Source of the DNA: Rhodospirillaceae bacterium
Lineage (GTDB): Bacteria > Pseudomonadota > Alphaproteobacteria > TMED109
Direction: 5' to 3'
Assembly (NCBI GenBank): GCA_902527765.1
Contig: CABZPW010000005.1
Location: 1 to 39,648, forward strand
DNA: 39,648 nucleotides
Below are positions 7,666 to 15,829 of the stretch, one piece after another. A program made the translations under genes and the position numbers. The notes under the pieces are model-generated. The model saw only the letters and a list, made by a program, of their open reading frames with translations. It made no database searches and had not been told where the DNA came from. Numbering within the stretch: position 1 is the stretch's first letter; every line of letters starts with the position of its first letter.

Positions 7666-8283
7666 ATGCAATACAAATATCTATTAATATTAAGATACTC
7701 TCTGATAAATTTAGTAGGTTTGATTTTTTTGTTTGTCTTAATAACTCAGGGCTATGTCACTAAAGCAATAAAAGCTGATATAACCAATATGGTCATAGTA
7801 ATATTAACATTGTTTGCTGTAGGTTTTGTATTGGCGGCATATAGAACTTTTTGGCTTAGCAGAGAACTAAATTACACATTTTTTAAAATTTTACCTAATC
7901 ATTCTCTGGCAAAAGAGTTTTTGCAAAGCTCGAAAAAACTTGATGCAAGCTCAAGAAATAATTTAGCTGCTTCACTAAGAATTAAACTTAGCTCTAAAAT
8001 TAATTACATAAAGTTTATGGCCAACACTTTGGTAATATTAGGATTAATTGGCACTGTTATTGGATTTATTATCGCCCTATCCGGAGTTGATGGAAGTGTT
8101 TCTAGTAACCCTGAGGAAGTAAGCAAAATGGTATCAACTCTAATTCAAGGTATGTCAGTTGCTTTATATACTACTTTGGTAGGGTCAATCTGTAGTGTAT
8201 GGTTAAATATTTGCTATCAAATTATGTCAACAGGCGCTAATAACCTGTTATCTAAAATTATAGATCTAGGAGAAAAAAAATAA
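7666..8283 (+). CDS. MotA/TolQ/ExbB-like proton channel subunit
   Basis: The 205-residue protein has four hydrophobic segments (about 12-28, 42-58, 119-140 and 162-185). The last two carry the family pattern GLIGTVIGF and GMSVALYTTLVGS, the proton-channel core of TolQ, ExbB and MotA. These proteins form a pentameric inner-membrane channel around a dimer of an ExbD/TolR/MotB-type partner and turn proton flow into mechanical work across the envelope. It is translated from an ATG with AAAGGA upstream, 15 bases after the first ExbD-like gene, and its stop abuts the ATG of the second one. No TonB, TolA, TolB or Pal gene is near, so it is not the standard Tol or Ton system. Confidence 0.83.
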   Translation: MQYKYLLILRYSLINLVGLIFLFVLITQGYVTKAIKADITNMVIVILTLFAVGFVLAAYRTFWLSRELNYTFFKILPNHSLAKEFLQSSKKLDASSRNNLAASLRIKLSSKINYIKFMANTLVILGLIGTVIGFIIALSGVDGSVSSNPEEVSKMVSTLIQGMSVALYTTLVGSICSVWLNICYQIMSTGANNLLSKIIDLGEKK

Positions 8284-8895
8284 ATGCAAGATTCTTTTAA
8301 TGAATTAAAATCTATAGATGACGACCAATCTAATACCGTATTTAGAGACGTAACCTTGTTAGCTTTAAGTGGTTTTGTAGCTATAGTTTTGTTACTTTTA
8401 CCTTGGCTAAACCTGAAAACTAAACAAGAAACCATTAAAGAACCTGTTGGCAGTGTAATTATTGAATTATTTTGGCCAAACGATATCGATGCTGACTTAG
8501 ATTTATGGGTAAAAGGACCAAACGATGGACCCGTAGGATACTCCAAACCATCAGGAATGGTTTTTAATTTACTTCGAGATGATAGAGGATTAACAGGAGA
8601 CTACACTCCTCTAAATTATGAAATAAGTTTTACAAGAGGAATAACACCTGGAGAATATCAAGCCAATGTTCACTTATTTAAACATGATGCAAAAAGATCG
8701 AAAGTACAGGCTACAGTCTCAGCTAGTTTAGTTACACCTGATAGAGACTACAGAAAACAAATATTAGAAAAAAGAATTTATTTAACTAAAGAAGGAAAAG
8801 AAAAAACAGTTTTAAGATTTAAACTTGATAATAATTTTAAACTAGTTTCAGGCTCAGTTAATAGTTTAAGAAAAAGTTTAATAGGAGGATTATAA
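8284..8895 (+). CDS. ExbD-like membrane protein with DLDLWV-type periplasmic domain (second copy)
   Basis: This 203-residue protein is a clear paralogue of the product of the gene at 7009. Shared features in the same order are VFRD before the single helix (about 24-42, Asp22 in the ExbD-like position), VIxELFW, DxDLWV, PVGYS, FNLLRDD, NYE and ANVHL. A shorter linker (43-54) connects the helix to the periplasmic domain. The two copies differ at well over a third of positions, so the duplication is not recent and they may form a heterodimer inside the channel, as ExbD dimers do inside the ExbB pentamer. The ATG follows the stop of the channel gene without a gap, with AGGAG 11 bases upstream. 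The function is unknown beyond this. Confidence 0.76.
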   Translation: MQDSFNELKSIDDDQSNTVFRDVTLLALSGFVAIVLLLLPWLNLKTKQETIKEPVGSVIIELFWPNDIDADLDLWVKGPNDGPVGYSKPSGMVFNLLRDDRGLTGDYTPLNYEISFTRGITPGEYQANVHLFKHDAKRSKVQATVSASLVTPDRDYRKQILEKRIYLTKEGKEKTVLRFKLDNNFKLVSGSVNSLRKSLIGGL

Positions 8896-9443
8896 TGGAC
8901 ATACTTAATTGGTTTTTTAGCCTTTTGACAATATTAATATCTTTTATTATTGCACTATCAATATGGTCCAGAAAAAAAGTAAGGTATAAAGTTTTATCTA
9001 TAACAATTGGTATTTTTGCTTATTTTATTAGCTATGCAACCTTATTAGAAATATTAAGCAGACCTAAGCCAAAAAATTTAGAATTACTGAATAAGTATGC
9101 TAATGAACTAACACTACTACATGTTAATTGGGTTGAAGGAGAAGCAATATATTTGTTAGTACAACTAGATGATATAATTGAGCCAAGACTCTATAAATTT
9201 CCCTGGAACGCATCTCAAGCTCAAGAATATGATGAAATGTTGGAAAAAGGAAGAGAGAATGGAGAAGAAGTAAAGATAGCTAACCCTTTTTATCCAACTA
9301 ATGCCGAAGAGAGAAAAACTATTATTTATACCGCACCAGCAAAACCATTACCTCCAAAAGAAGCACCTGAAACTGGTATTACCTCTTATGATCCTAATGT
9401 GGAAGAAAAGCTTTTAGATTACAGAGATAAAAGAGAAAATTAA
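8895..9443 (+). CDS. Membrane protein of unknown function, fourth gene of the ExbB/D-like operon
   Basis: I do not recognise this 182-residue protein. Two N-terminal hydrophobic segments (about 5-24 and 33-54) are followed by a soluble part of about 125 residues that ends in a proline-rich stretch (PAKPLPPKEAPETG) and a charged tail. GGAGG lies upstream and its ATG overlaps the stop of the preceding gene by one base (TAATG), so it belongs to the same operon. Proline-rich segments are known from TonB-type periplasmic spanners, but here the stretch is short and near the C terminus, so that comparison is weak. It could be an accessory subunit or an anchor linking the channel complex to an unseen partner. 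Confidence 0.72.
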   Translation: MDILNWFFSLLTILISFIIALSIWSRKKVRYKVLSITIGIFAYFISYATLLEILSRPKPKNLELLNKYANELTLLHVNWVEGEAIYLLVQLDDIIEPRLYKFPWNASQAQEYDEMLEKGRENGEEVKIANPFYPTNAEERKTIIYTAPAKPLPPKEAPETGITSYDPNVEEKLLDYRDKREN

Positions 9444-9478
9444 GAATAGTTTTGAATAAGTATTATATTGATTAGTGT

Positions 9479-10405
9479 ATGAAGAAAAATTTTATTCAAA
9501 TAAAAAAAGTAAGTAAAATTTATAAAAATAAGTTTGCGGCTTTAAAAAATGTTGATTTAAATATTCAAGAGGGAGAAATTTTTGCACTTTTGGGTCCAAA
9601 TGGAGCTGGAAAATCAACTTTAATAAATGTGTTATGTGGTATTACCTATCACTCAAAAGGAGATATATTTATAGATGGCATAGACCTTACTAAAAATAGA
9701 AAAAAAATAAAATCTCTAATAGGTTTGGTACCCCAAGAACTTCATCTTGAAGCATTTGAAACGGTTTTTGATAACGTAAACTATTCAAGGGGATTGTGGG
9801 GTAAAAAGAAAGATAATAATTACATCTTAAATTTACTTAAAAAACTAAATCTAGATGATAAAAAAAACAATTTATTAATGCAATTATCAGGAGGAATGAA
9901 GAGAAGAGTATTAATTGCAAAGGCACTTTCGCATAATCCAAGAATATTATTTTTAGATGAACCTTCAGCAGGTGTAGACATTGAATTAAGGAAAGAGATG
10001 TGGGATATAATTTATACACTAAAAAAAGAAGGAGTTACAATTATACTAACTACACATTATATAGAAGAAGCTGAAGAAATAGCAGATAGAGTGGCTTTTA
10101 TTAATAATGGTGAAATCATTTTAGTTGAAGACAAAAACGTATTATTGAATAAATTAGGGAATAATAAACTGGTATTTACTTTGGATAATAGCTTTAAAAA
10201 AGTTCCAGCTGTTCTAAATAAGTATTCGTACAAAATTAGTAAAAATAAAAGTTGTATTGAATTTTTTTTAAGCAAAGAAAAAAATGAAGTTAGTGATATC
10301 TTATTAAGTATAAAAAAAAGTAAAATGGATTATTTAGATTTTAATATAGAAAAAAGATCTTTAGAAAGTATTTTCGTGGATTTTATTAAAAAAGAAAAAA
10401 AATGA
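9479..10405 (+). CDS. ABC transporter ATP-binding protein (ABC-2 / YadG type)
   Basis: The 308-residue protein has all ABC ATPase motifs: Walker A GPNGAGKST (39-47), the Q-loop in VPQE, the signature LSGGMKRR (136-143), Walker B ILFLDEP (156-162) with catalytic Glu161, and the H-loop in TTHYIEEAEE. The LSGGMKRR signature and the C-terminal extension are typical of exporters such as YadG and DrrA. It energises the permease encoded next, with which it overlaps by four bases (ATGA). No ribosome binding site is visible before the ATG. The substrate is unknown; drug, lipid or polysaccharide export are all possible for this family. Confidence 0.93.
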   Translation: MKKNFIQIKKVSKIYKNKFAALKNVDLNIQEGEIFALLGPNGAGKSTLINVLCGITYHSKGDIFIDGIDLTKNRKKIKSLIGLVPQELHLEAFETVFDNVNYSRGLWGKKKDNNYILNLLKKLNLDDKKNNLLMQLSGGMKRRVLIAKALSHNPRILFLDEPSAGVDIELRKEMWDIIYTLKKEGVTIILTTHYIEEAEEIADRVAFINNGEIILVEDKNVLLNKLGNNKLVFTLDNSFKKVPAVLNKYSYKISKNKSCIEFFLSKEKNEVSDILLSIKKSKMDYLDFNIEKRSLESIFVDFIKKEKK

Positions 10406-11166
10406 TTAATTTATTGGCAGTTAAAGCAATTTATTTTCATGAAATGAACAGAACTAGAAGAACTATTCTTCAAAGTATAATATCTCCCATTCTAAGTACT
10501 TCATTATATTTTATAATATTTGGCTCTGCTATTGGCTCAAGAATAAAAGAAATTGATGGTGTTACTTATGGAATGTTTATAGTTCCAGGTTTACTTATGT
10601 TAAACTTATTAACACAAAGTGTATCTAACGGTTCATTTAGTACCTATTTTCCTAAATTTAATGGTACTATTTTTGAATTACAAGCTGCTCCTATTAGTGG
10701 TGTAGAGATGATTATTGGTTTCGTAGGTGCCACTGCTACGAAATCTATTATATTAGGCCTATTAATTATCGCAACTGCTTCATTTTTTATTGACCTTAAT
10801 ATATTACATCCTTTTTTGATGGTATTTTTCTTATTAATGACAGCTATAACTTTTAGTTTATTTGGTTTTGTTATAGGTCTTTGGGCAGATAATTTTGAAA
10901 AATTGTCACTAATACCTTTAATTGTTATAACCCCGCTTGTATTCTTAGGAGGTAGTTTTTACTCTATAAACATGTTACCAGAAATTTGGCAAAAAATTTC
11001 TTTACTTAATCCAGTTTTGTATTTGGTAAGTGGTTTTAAATATAGTTTTTATGAAATTTCAGATGTAAGTATATGGACTAGTATTATTACAATTTTACTT
11101 ATTTTGTTAATTTTAATAGTGATTACTTTATTAATATTTAAAAAAGGCTACAATTTAAGAAATTAA
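10402..11166 (+). CDS. ABC-2 type permease (YadH-like)
   Basis: This 254-residue integral membrane protein has about six transmembrane helices and the ABC-2 permease layout, with a short cytoplasmic N terminus rich in Arg (EMNRTRRTILQ) and the late conserved stretch LGGSFYSINMLPEIWQ that ABC-2 exporters carry before the last helices. Together with the ATPase it would form a homodimeric exporter in the inner membrane. The overlap with the ATPase gene implies translational coupling. The length fits YadH-type permeases. The transported molecule cannot be predicted; the next gene, a carboxylase subunit 19 bases further on, gives no clue. Confidence 0.9.
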   Translation: MINLLAVKAIYFHEMNRTRRTILQSIISPILSTSLYFIIFGSAIGSRIKEIDGVTYGMFIVPGLLMLNLLTQSVSNGSFSTYFPKFNGTIFELQAAPISGVEMIIGFVGATATKSIILGLLIIATASFFIDLNILHPFLMVFFLLMTAITFSLFGFVIGLWADNFEKLSLIPLIVITPLVFLGGSFYSINMLPEIWQKISLLNPVLYLVSGFKYSFYEISDVSIWTSIITILLILLILIVITLLIFKKGYNLRN

Positions 11167-11184
11167 AAGATAAAAAAATAATTT

Positions 11185-12732
11185 ATGTCCTGGCAAAAAG
11201 AAATAGATGAGCTTAACAAAAGAAAAAAACTAGCCCAAGAGTTAGGAGGTAAAGAAAAAGTAGAAAGACAGCATAAAGCTAATAGAAATACTATAAGAGA
11301 AAGAATAAATCTATTTTTTGACAAAGATAGTTTTCAAGAATTCGGAATACTTAGTGGGCAATCTAGTTATAAAGAAACAGGCGAATTAGAAAACTTTTTG
11401 CCTGCTAATTCAATAATAGGACATGGATTAGTAAATCAGCAGTCAATTGCTTTTTATGGAGATGATTTTACTGTTAGAGGTGGCGCTGCAGATGCTTCAA
11501 TTTGGGAGAAAATGGTAGCTGCTGAAAAATTAGCTAATGAATATGAAATTCCTTTAGTAAGGTTTATTGAAGGTACAGGCGGAGGAGGATCAGTTAAATC
11601 TTTAGAAAAGCAAGGATTTACCTATGTTCCTTTTAATCCAGGCTGGGATAAAGTTATAGAAAATCTATCTAAAATACCAGTTATATCACTAGCGCTTGGC
11701 CCTGTTGCTGGATTAGGCGCAGCAAGACTTGTAAGTAGCCATTATTCTATAATGGTTAGAAAGCTTAGCCAAATCTTTGTTGCTGGTCCTCCCTTAGTAG
11801 AAAAGATAGGTGAACAAATTACAAAAGAAGAATTAGGGGGCAGTGAGGTACATGGTAGTAATGGAGTTATAGATGATGTTGCTGAAAATGAAGCAGAAGC
11901 AATGGAAATGGCAAAAAAGTTTTTGTCATTTATGCCAAGTTCAATCAATTATCTTCCTAAAAAAGAAGTAACTAAAGACGACCCTTTGAGAAAAGATGAC
12001 TTTTTGTTAAGTATTATTCCTAAAAATAAAAGAGAAAGCTATGACATGCTTCCTATTATAGAAAGTGTAGTAGATAAATATTCTTTTTTTGAATTGGGTA
12101 AAAAATATGGATTATCTGTAATTACTGGGTTAGCAAGACTAGATGGTTATCCTATTATAGTTTTAGCTAATAATCCTCAAGTATATGGAGGTGGCTGGAC
12201 AACTAATTCATGCAAAAAAATTATTAAAATCATGGACCTAGCCCAAGTATTTCACTTTCCAGTATTAAACTTTATTGATAACCCTGGTTTTATAATTGGA
12301 AAAAATGCTGAAAAAGACGGAACAATAAAATATGGAGCTAAAGCTTTAGCTGCAATATATCAATTTAAAAACCCTATGTGTTCAATTATATTAAGAAAAG
12401 TTTTTGGAGTAGCTGGGGCTGCACATACTAATCATATGAATTTTAAATTTAGGTTTGCTTGGCCTTCTGCTGACACAGGATCGTTGCCATTTGAAGGTGG
12501 TATTGAGGCAGCTTATAAATCAGAAATTAGTCAATCAAAAGATCCTGAAAAATTTATCAAAGACAAGCACGTCAAACTAAATTCATTAACTTCTCCATTC
12601 AGAACTGCAGAAAAATTTTTATTAGAAAATGTAATAGATCCTAGAGACACTAGAAAAGAATCTTGTATATGGATAAAGCTTGCTTACAAAAAACTTAAAA
12701 CTGGATCAAGTTCATTTGGATATAGACCCTAG
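11185..12732 (+). CDS. Acyl-CoA carboxylase beta subunit (carboxyltransferase)
   Basis: The 515-residue protein has the two-domain carboxyltransferase fold of propionyl-/methylcrotonyl-CoA carboxylase beta subunits: the N-terminal KERIxxLFD-like segment (IRERINLFFDKDSF), an acyl-CoA-binding region with FIEGTGGGG, the VAGPPLVEK segment and a C-terminal domain with FIDNPGF and FGVAGAA. It transfers a carboxyl group from biotin to an acyl-CoA. The partner biotin carboxylase/BCCP subunit is not in this window, so it must be encoded elsewhere. The ATG lies 19 bases after the ABC permease stop and could be read from the same transcript. It ends convergently with ilvA, with a four-base overlap. Substrate specificity (propionyl, methylcrotonyl, geranyl) is not decided here. 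Confidence 0.9.
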   Translation: MSWQKEIDELNKRKKLAQELGGKEKVERQHKANRNTIRERINLFFDKDSFQEFGILSGQSSYKETGELENFLPANSIIGHGLVNQQSIAFYGDDFTVRGGAADASIWEKMVAAEKLANEYEIPLVRFIEGTGGGGSVKSLEKQGFTYVPFNPGWDKVIENLSKIPVISLALGPVAGLGAARLVSSHYSIMVRKLSQIFVAGPPLVEKIGEQITKEELGGSEVHGSNGVIDDVAENEAEAMEMAKKFLSFMPSSINYLPKKEVTKDDPLRKDDFLLSIIPKNKRESYDMLPIIESVVDKYSFFELGKKYGLSVITGLARLDGYPIIVLANNPQVYGGGWTTNSCKKIIKIMDLAQVFHFPVLNFIDNPGFIIGKNAEKDGTIKYGAKALAAIYQFKNPMCSIILRKVFGVAGAAHTNHMNFKFRFAWPSADTGSLPFEGGIEAAYKSEISQSKDPEKFIKDKHVKLNSLTSPFRTAEKFLLENVIDPRDTRKESCIWIKLAYKKLKTGSSSFGYRP

Positions 12733-13931
12733 TTTTCAATTTTTTCTCTAACTTTAAATCCTAATTTTTTAATTAAATTAATAATTTTATTTGCATGTTT
12801 TTTATCTTGCGTCTCTAAAGTTATATTCAATCTTGCAGCTCTGACAGAAAGATCTAAAGTAAACCTGCTATGCTCGACTGCTAATATATTTATTTTTTCA
12901 ATTGAACATAATTTAGATATTTCACTAAGCTGACCTGGCTTATCCTCCATATCTATAGAAAGAGTTAAAACCTGTTTTTTTCTTGCCAATTCTCTCATTA
13001 ATAATGATGAGAGAACCCTTGAGTCTAAATTACCTCCGCAAGCAATAACTCCTATATCTTCGCTTTTTTTTCTATCTATACTTTCTAATATAGCAGCTAA
13101 ACCCAGAGCACCTGCACCTTCTACTAAAGTTTTATCATTTAGTAAAAACATCGAGATAGCTTGCTCAATAGAACTCTCTTTAACTAATACAGTCTCATCA
13201 ACTAGTTCTTTGATAATTTTTAAATTTTTCTTCCCTATTTTATTAACAGCTACTCCCTCAGCTATAGTACTTTTTTCAAATGACTTTTTAGTTTTATAAA
13301 AACTGTTATATAAAGAAGGAAAGTTTTCAGTTTCCACTCCGATTATTTTTATATCTTTGTTTAAATTTTTAGCTACTATTGCGCAACCAGAAATTAAGCC
13401 CCCTCCTCCAACTGGTATATAAATTTTTTTAAGATTAGGATGCTTCTGTAAAAATTCTAACATCAATGTGCCTTGTCCATATATCACGTCATAATCATTA
13501 AATGGATGGATTTTTACGAAATCATATTTTTCAACTAACTTATTTACATGCTTTTCAGACTCTAAAACATTATTACCATGTATAATTACATTAGCTCCGT
13601 AGCCTATATTTTTTCTTATCTTCTCAAAAGGAGTATTGTTTGGCATTACAATGGTAGCTTTAATACCTAAATATTTACAGCCTAGTGAAATACCCTGGGC
13701 ATGATTCCCAGCTGACATAGCTATTACACCTTTTTTTTTTTGTATCTCAGTTAATGATAAAAGCTTATTTAGAGAACCTCTGAATTTAAAAGAGCCTGTG
13801 TGTTGTTTATTTTCATATTTAACAAAAATAGATCTTCCTGTTAATTCAGATAAGGCTTGAGATAAATCACTAGGAGTATTAATGATATATTGATTAATTA
13901 ATTTTTTTGCTTTAATTATTTTATTAAACAT
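12729..13931 (-). CDS. ilvA: Threonine ammonia-lyase with C-terminal ACT domain
   Basis: This PLP enzyme deaminates threonine to 2-oxobutanoate, feeding isoleucine synthesis or threonine catabolism. Lys49 in SFKFRG is the PLP lysine, VGGGGLISG is the phosphate-binding glycine loop, and MSAGNHAQG is the asparagine loop. Residues about 325-400 form one ACT domain (SIDMEDKPGQLSEI), giving 400 residues. That length is usual for single-ACT bacterial threonine dehydratases and shorter than the two-ACT E. coli IlvA (about 515), so the biosynthetic or degradative role is open. The start lies nine bases from the divergent start at 13941, so its promoter must overlap that gene or its transcript is leaderless. 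2-oxobutanoate could lead to propionyl-CoA, a possible link to the carboxylase next door. Confidence 0.92.
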   Translation of the reverse strand: MFNKIIKAKKLINQYIINTPSDLSQALSELTGRSIFVKYENKQHTGSFKFRGSLNKLLSLTEIQKKKGVIAMSAGNHAQGISLGCKYLGIKATIVMPNNTPFEKIRKNIGYGANVIIHGNNVLESEKHVNKLVEKYDFVKIHPFNDYDVIYGQGTLMLEFLQKHPNLKKIYIPVGGGGLISGCAIVAKNLNKDIKIIGVETENFPSLYNSFYKTKKSFEKSTIAEGVAVNKIGKKNLKIIKELVDETVLVKESSIEQAISMFLLNDKTLVEGAGALGLAAILESIDRKKSEDIGVIACGGNLDSRVLSSLLMRELARKKQVLTLSIDMEDKPGQLSEISKLCSIEKINILAVEHSRFTLDLSVRAARLNITLETQDKKHANKIINLIKKLGFKVREKIEN

Positions 13932-13940
13932 AAACGTAAA

Positions 13941-14990
13941 ATGTTAGAAAAAAAAAATAATATACACCCTAGAATAAAATTTCTAAAGTACTTTCCTACT
14001 ATTGCTAAAAATGTGAGTATTTCATCATCAGCAAAAATTATTGGCAATTCTAATATTAAAAAAAATACAAAAATTTCTGATAATGTAATAATCAGGGGAG
14101 ACGGTGAAAAAATTGAGATTGGAGAAAATTGCCTATTTGAAAAAAGATCTACAGTTCATGTAGCTTCTGATTTATTAGGTACTAAAATTGGCAATAACTG
14201 TATAATTGAGCAATATTCTATTATACATGCTTGCTTAATAGGAAATAATGTAAAAGTAGGAGAAAATTCTGTCGTGATGGATGGAAGTACTATTGGAGAT
14301 TATTCTGTGATACTTCCAGACACTTTAATTCCTCCAGGTAAAAAGTTTGATAGATTTTCACTTATATCAGGATCACCAGCAAAACTAATAAGGAATATTG
14401 ATACTAATTACTATTATAAATTCAATAATTTAAAAAGTAAAACTAATTTAAGGTTTAATAAATATTTAAAAAAAATAAATCAAAATTTTCAATCAATTGA
14501 ATTAGACGTAGATAATACCTTTATTGCTCCAGATGCATTAATAGGTTGTAAAATTTTTACAAAACCTGGTTCAAGTATATGGTTCTCGACAGTACTTCAA
14601 AGTCCAGACAATAAAGGCTCTGTCTATTTAGGATCAGGCTCAAATATTCAAGATAACTCAATTTTTAATACAAAGGGAAAAGATATAGACATAGGCGATA
14701 GAGTAACAATTGGACATAATGTTATAATTGATGGTAAATGTAAAATATATAATGATGCAGTAATCGGAATGGGGTCTATTTTAGAAGAAAATTGTATAGT
14801 AGAAAAAAATGCCTTTGTAGGTGCTAATTCATATGTAAAAACAAATACTGTTGTCCCTGAAGGTAAAATATACGCAGGTAACCCAGCTAAATTTTTTAGA
14901 GAAGTTTCTCAACAAGAAAAAGAATTTTTTAGTTTAGGGCAAAAAATTTATGAAAAGCTTACACTAGAATATTTAAAAACACTCGGATGA
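13941..14990 (+). CDS. Tandem gamma-carbonic-anhydrase-like left-handed beta-helix protein
   Basis: This 349-residue protein contains two hexapeptide-repeat beta-helix domains in tandem (about 20-150 and 190-320), each ending with a GSPAK/GNPAK segment as in gamma carbonic anhydrases and YrdA/CaiE proteins, which are normally single-domain proteins of 170-220 residues. Aligning each half to YrdA by eye, half 1 keeps the first and third metal histidines (His73, His96) with Gln91 at the second, while half 2 has Asn243, His259 and Asp264 at these places. Half 1 keeps the RGD motif (52-54) and half 2 keeps the QD pair (237-238). Each half thus lacks a full site, but together they hold the set. 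Catalytic activity is unproven. The start has no ribosome binding site and lies nine bases from ilvA. Confidence 0.85.
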   Translation: MLEKKNNIHPRIKFLKYFPTIAKNVSISSSAKIIGNSNIKKNTKISDNVIIRGDGEKIEIGENCLFEKRSTVHVASDLLGTKIGNNCIIEQYSIIHACLIGNNVKVGENSVVMDGSTIGDYSVILPDTLIPPGKKFDRFSLISGSPAKLIRNIDTNYYYKFNNLKSKTNLRFNKYLKKINQNFQSIELDVDNTFIAPDALIGCKIFTKPGSSIWFSTVLQSPDNKGSVYLGSGSNIQDNSIFNTKGKDIDIGDRVTIGHNVIIDGKCKIYNDAVIGMGSILEENCIVEKNAFVGANSYVKTNTVVPEGKIYAGNPAKFFREVSQQEKEFFSLGQKIYEKLTLEYLKTLG

Positions 14991-15776
14991 TTAAAAATTA
15001 TAATTATCTGTTGCCGTATTCCACCAAGGCTGATCAGAGAATGCTCTAAAATCTATTTCATGTGTCCAGGCTGATCTGTGTTGTTTAGTTAAGTATAAAT
15101 AGCTCTCAGCTATTTTTTCTGGCAAAATAAGGCCATCTTTTTCTAATCCTACTTCTTTTCTTAATTTCTCATAAGCTTCTGGACCAAGCATTTTACCTAA
15201 GGTATCAGGGGCATCAACAGCACCGTCAATAATCGCATGTACTATATGAATTCCTTTGATCGAAAATTCATCGTTTAAAGTTTGACATAACATTCTTCTA
15301 GCCCCCATTGCTGCAGCATGAGAATGTTGGCCCCTATTACCTCTTACAGAAGCAGTTGATGAAGTGGCTATCAGAGTCCCTCCCCCTCTTTTTACCATAT
15401 AGGGAAATAAAATTTTAGATAATCTAAAAATACCTACCGTCCCCATTTTTAAACCTAAATCAAATTGTTTTAATGTTAAATCTTCTAATTTTTTATTTCC
15501 TATTTGTGCTCCTAGATTATAAACTACTACACTAATAGGGCCTAAGTCCTTCTCTACTTCATGAATTAAATCTTCAATAGTGTTATCTTTAATTGCATTC
15601 ATAAGCTTACCAGATGCTTTTCCTCCAGAAGCATTAATTGTATCAATCAGTTTTTTTAAACCACTTTCATCAGACCTTCTAGTTAAATAGACATGGTAAC
15701 CGTCGTTAGCAAACACTTTAGCTACATTACCTCCTACTCCAGCGCCTGCTCCTATTATTAGACAAATGTTTTGCAT
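14991..15776 (-). CDS. Atypical SDR-fold protein lacking the Tyr/Lys catalytic pair
   Basis: The protein has an SDR Rossmann fold beginning NICLIIGAGAGVGGNVAKVF. I choose the ATG at 15776 (261 residues) because the fold normally starts within a few residues; an ATG at 15815 would add 13 hydrophobic residues and leave only 14 bases to the divergent dld gene. The serine region TSSTASVRG is present, but the active-site segment reads HSHAAAMGARR: His and Met occupy the positions of the usual Tyr and Lys, and YNLGA replaces NNAG. A related SDR group has Phe-Ala-Ala-Ala-Lys there, so the Tyr loss has precedent, the Lys loss less so. It may be a non-catalytic or altered-mechanism member. The product is cytoplasmic and the substrate unknown. 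Confidence 0.82.
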   Translation of the reverse strand: MQNICLIIGAGAGVGGNVAKVFANDGYHVYLTRRSDESGLKKLIDTINASGGKASGKLMNAIKDNTIEDLIHEVEKDLGPISVVVYNLGAQIGNKKLEDLTLKQFDLGLKMGTVGIFRLSKILFPYMVKRGGGTLIATSSTASVRGNRGQHSHAAAMGARRMLCQTLNDEFSIKGIHIVHAIIDGAVDAPDTLGKMLGPEAYEKLRKEVGLEKDGLILPEKIAESYLYLTKQHRSAWTHEIDFRAFSDQPWWNTATDNYNF

Positions 15777-15829
15777 ATATATGAAAATAACATAAAATAA
15801 TATTTTTAAAAGCATCCATTAATATAAAT

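Noticed and set aside
7009-9443. Zorya-type anti-phage defence, suggested by a MotA-like channel gene with a one-helix partner
   Set aside because: ZorB carries an OmpA-like peptidoglycan-binding domain and Zorya needs large cytoplasmic helicase or nuclease genes; none are present here.
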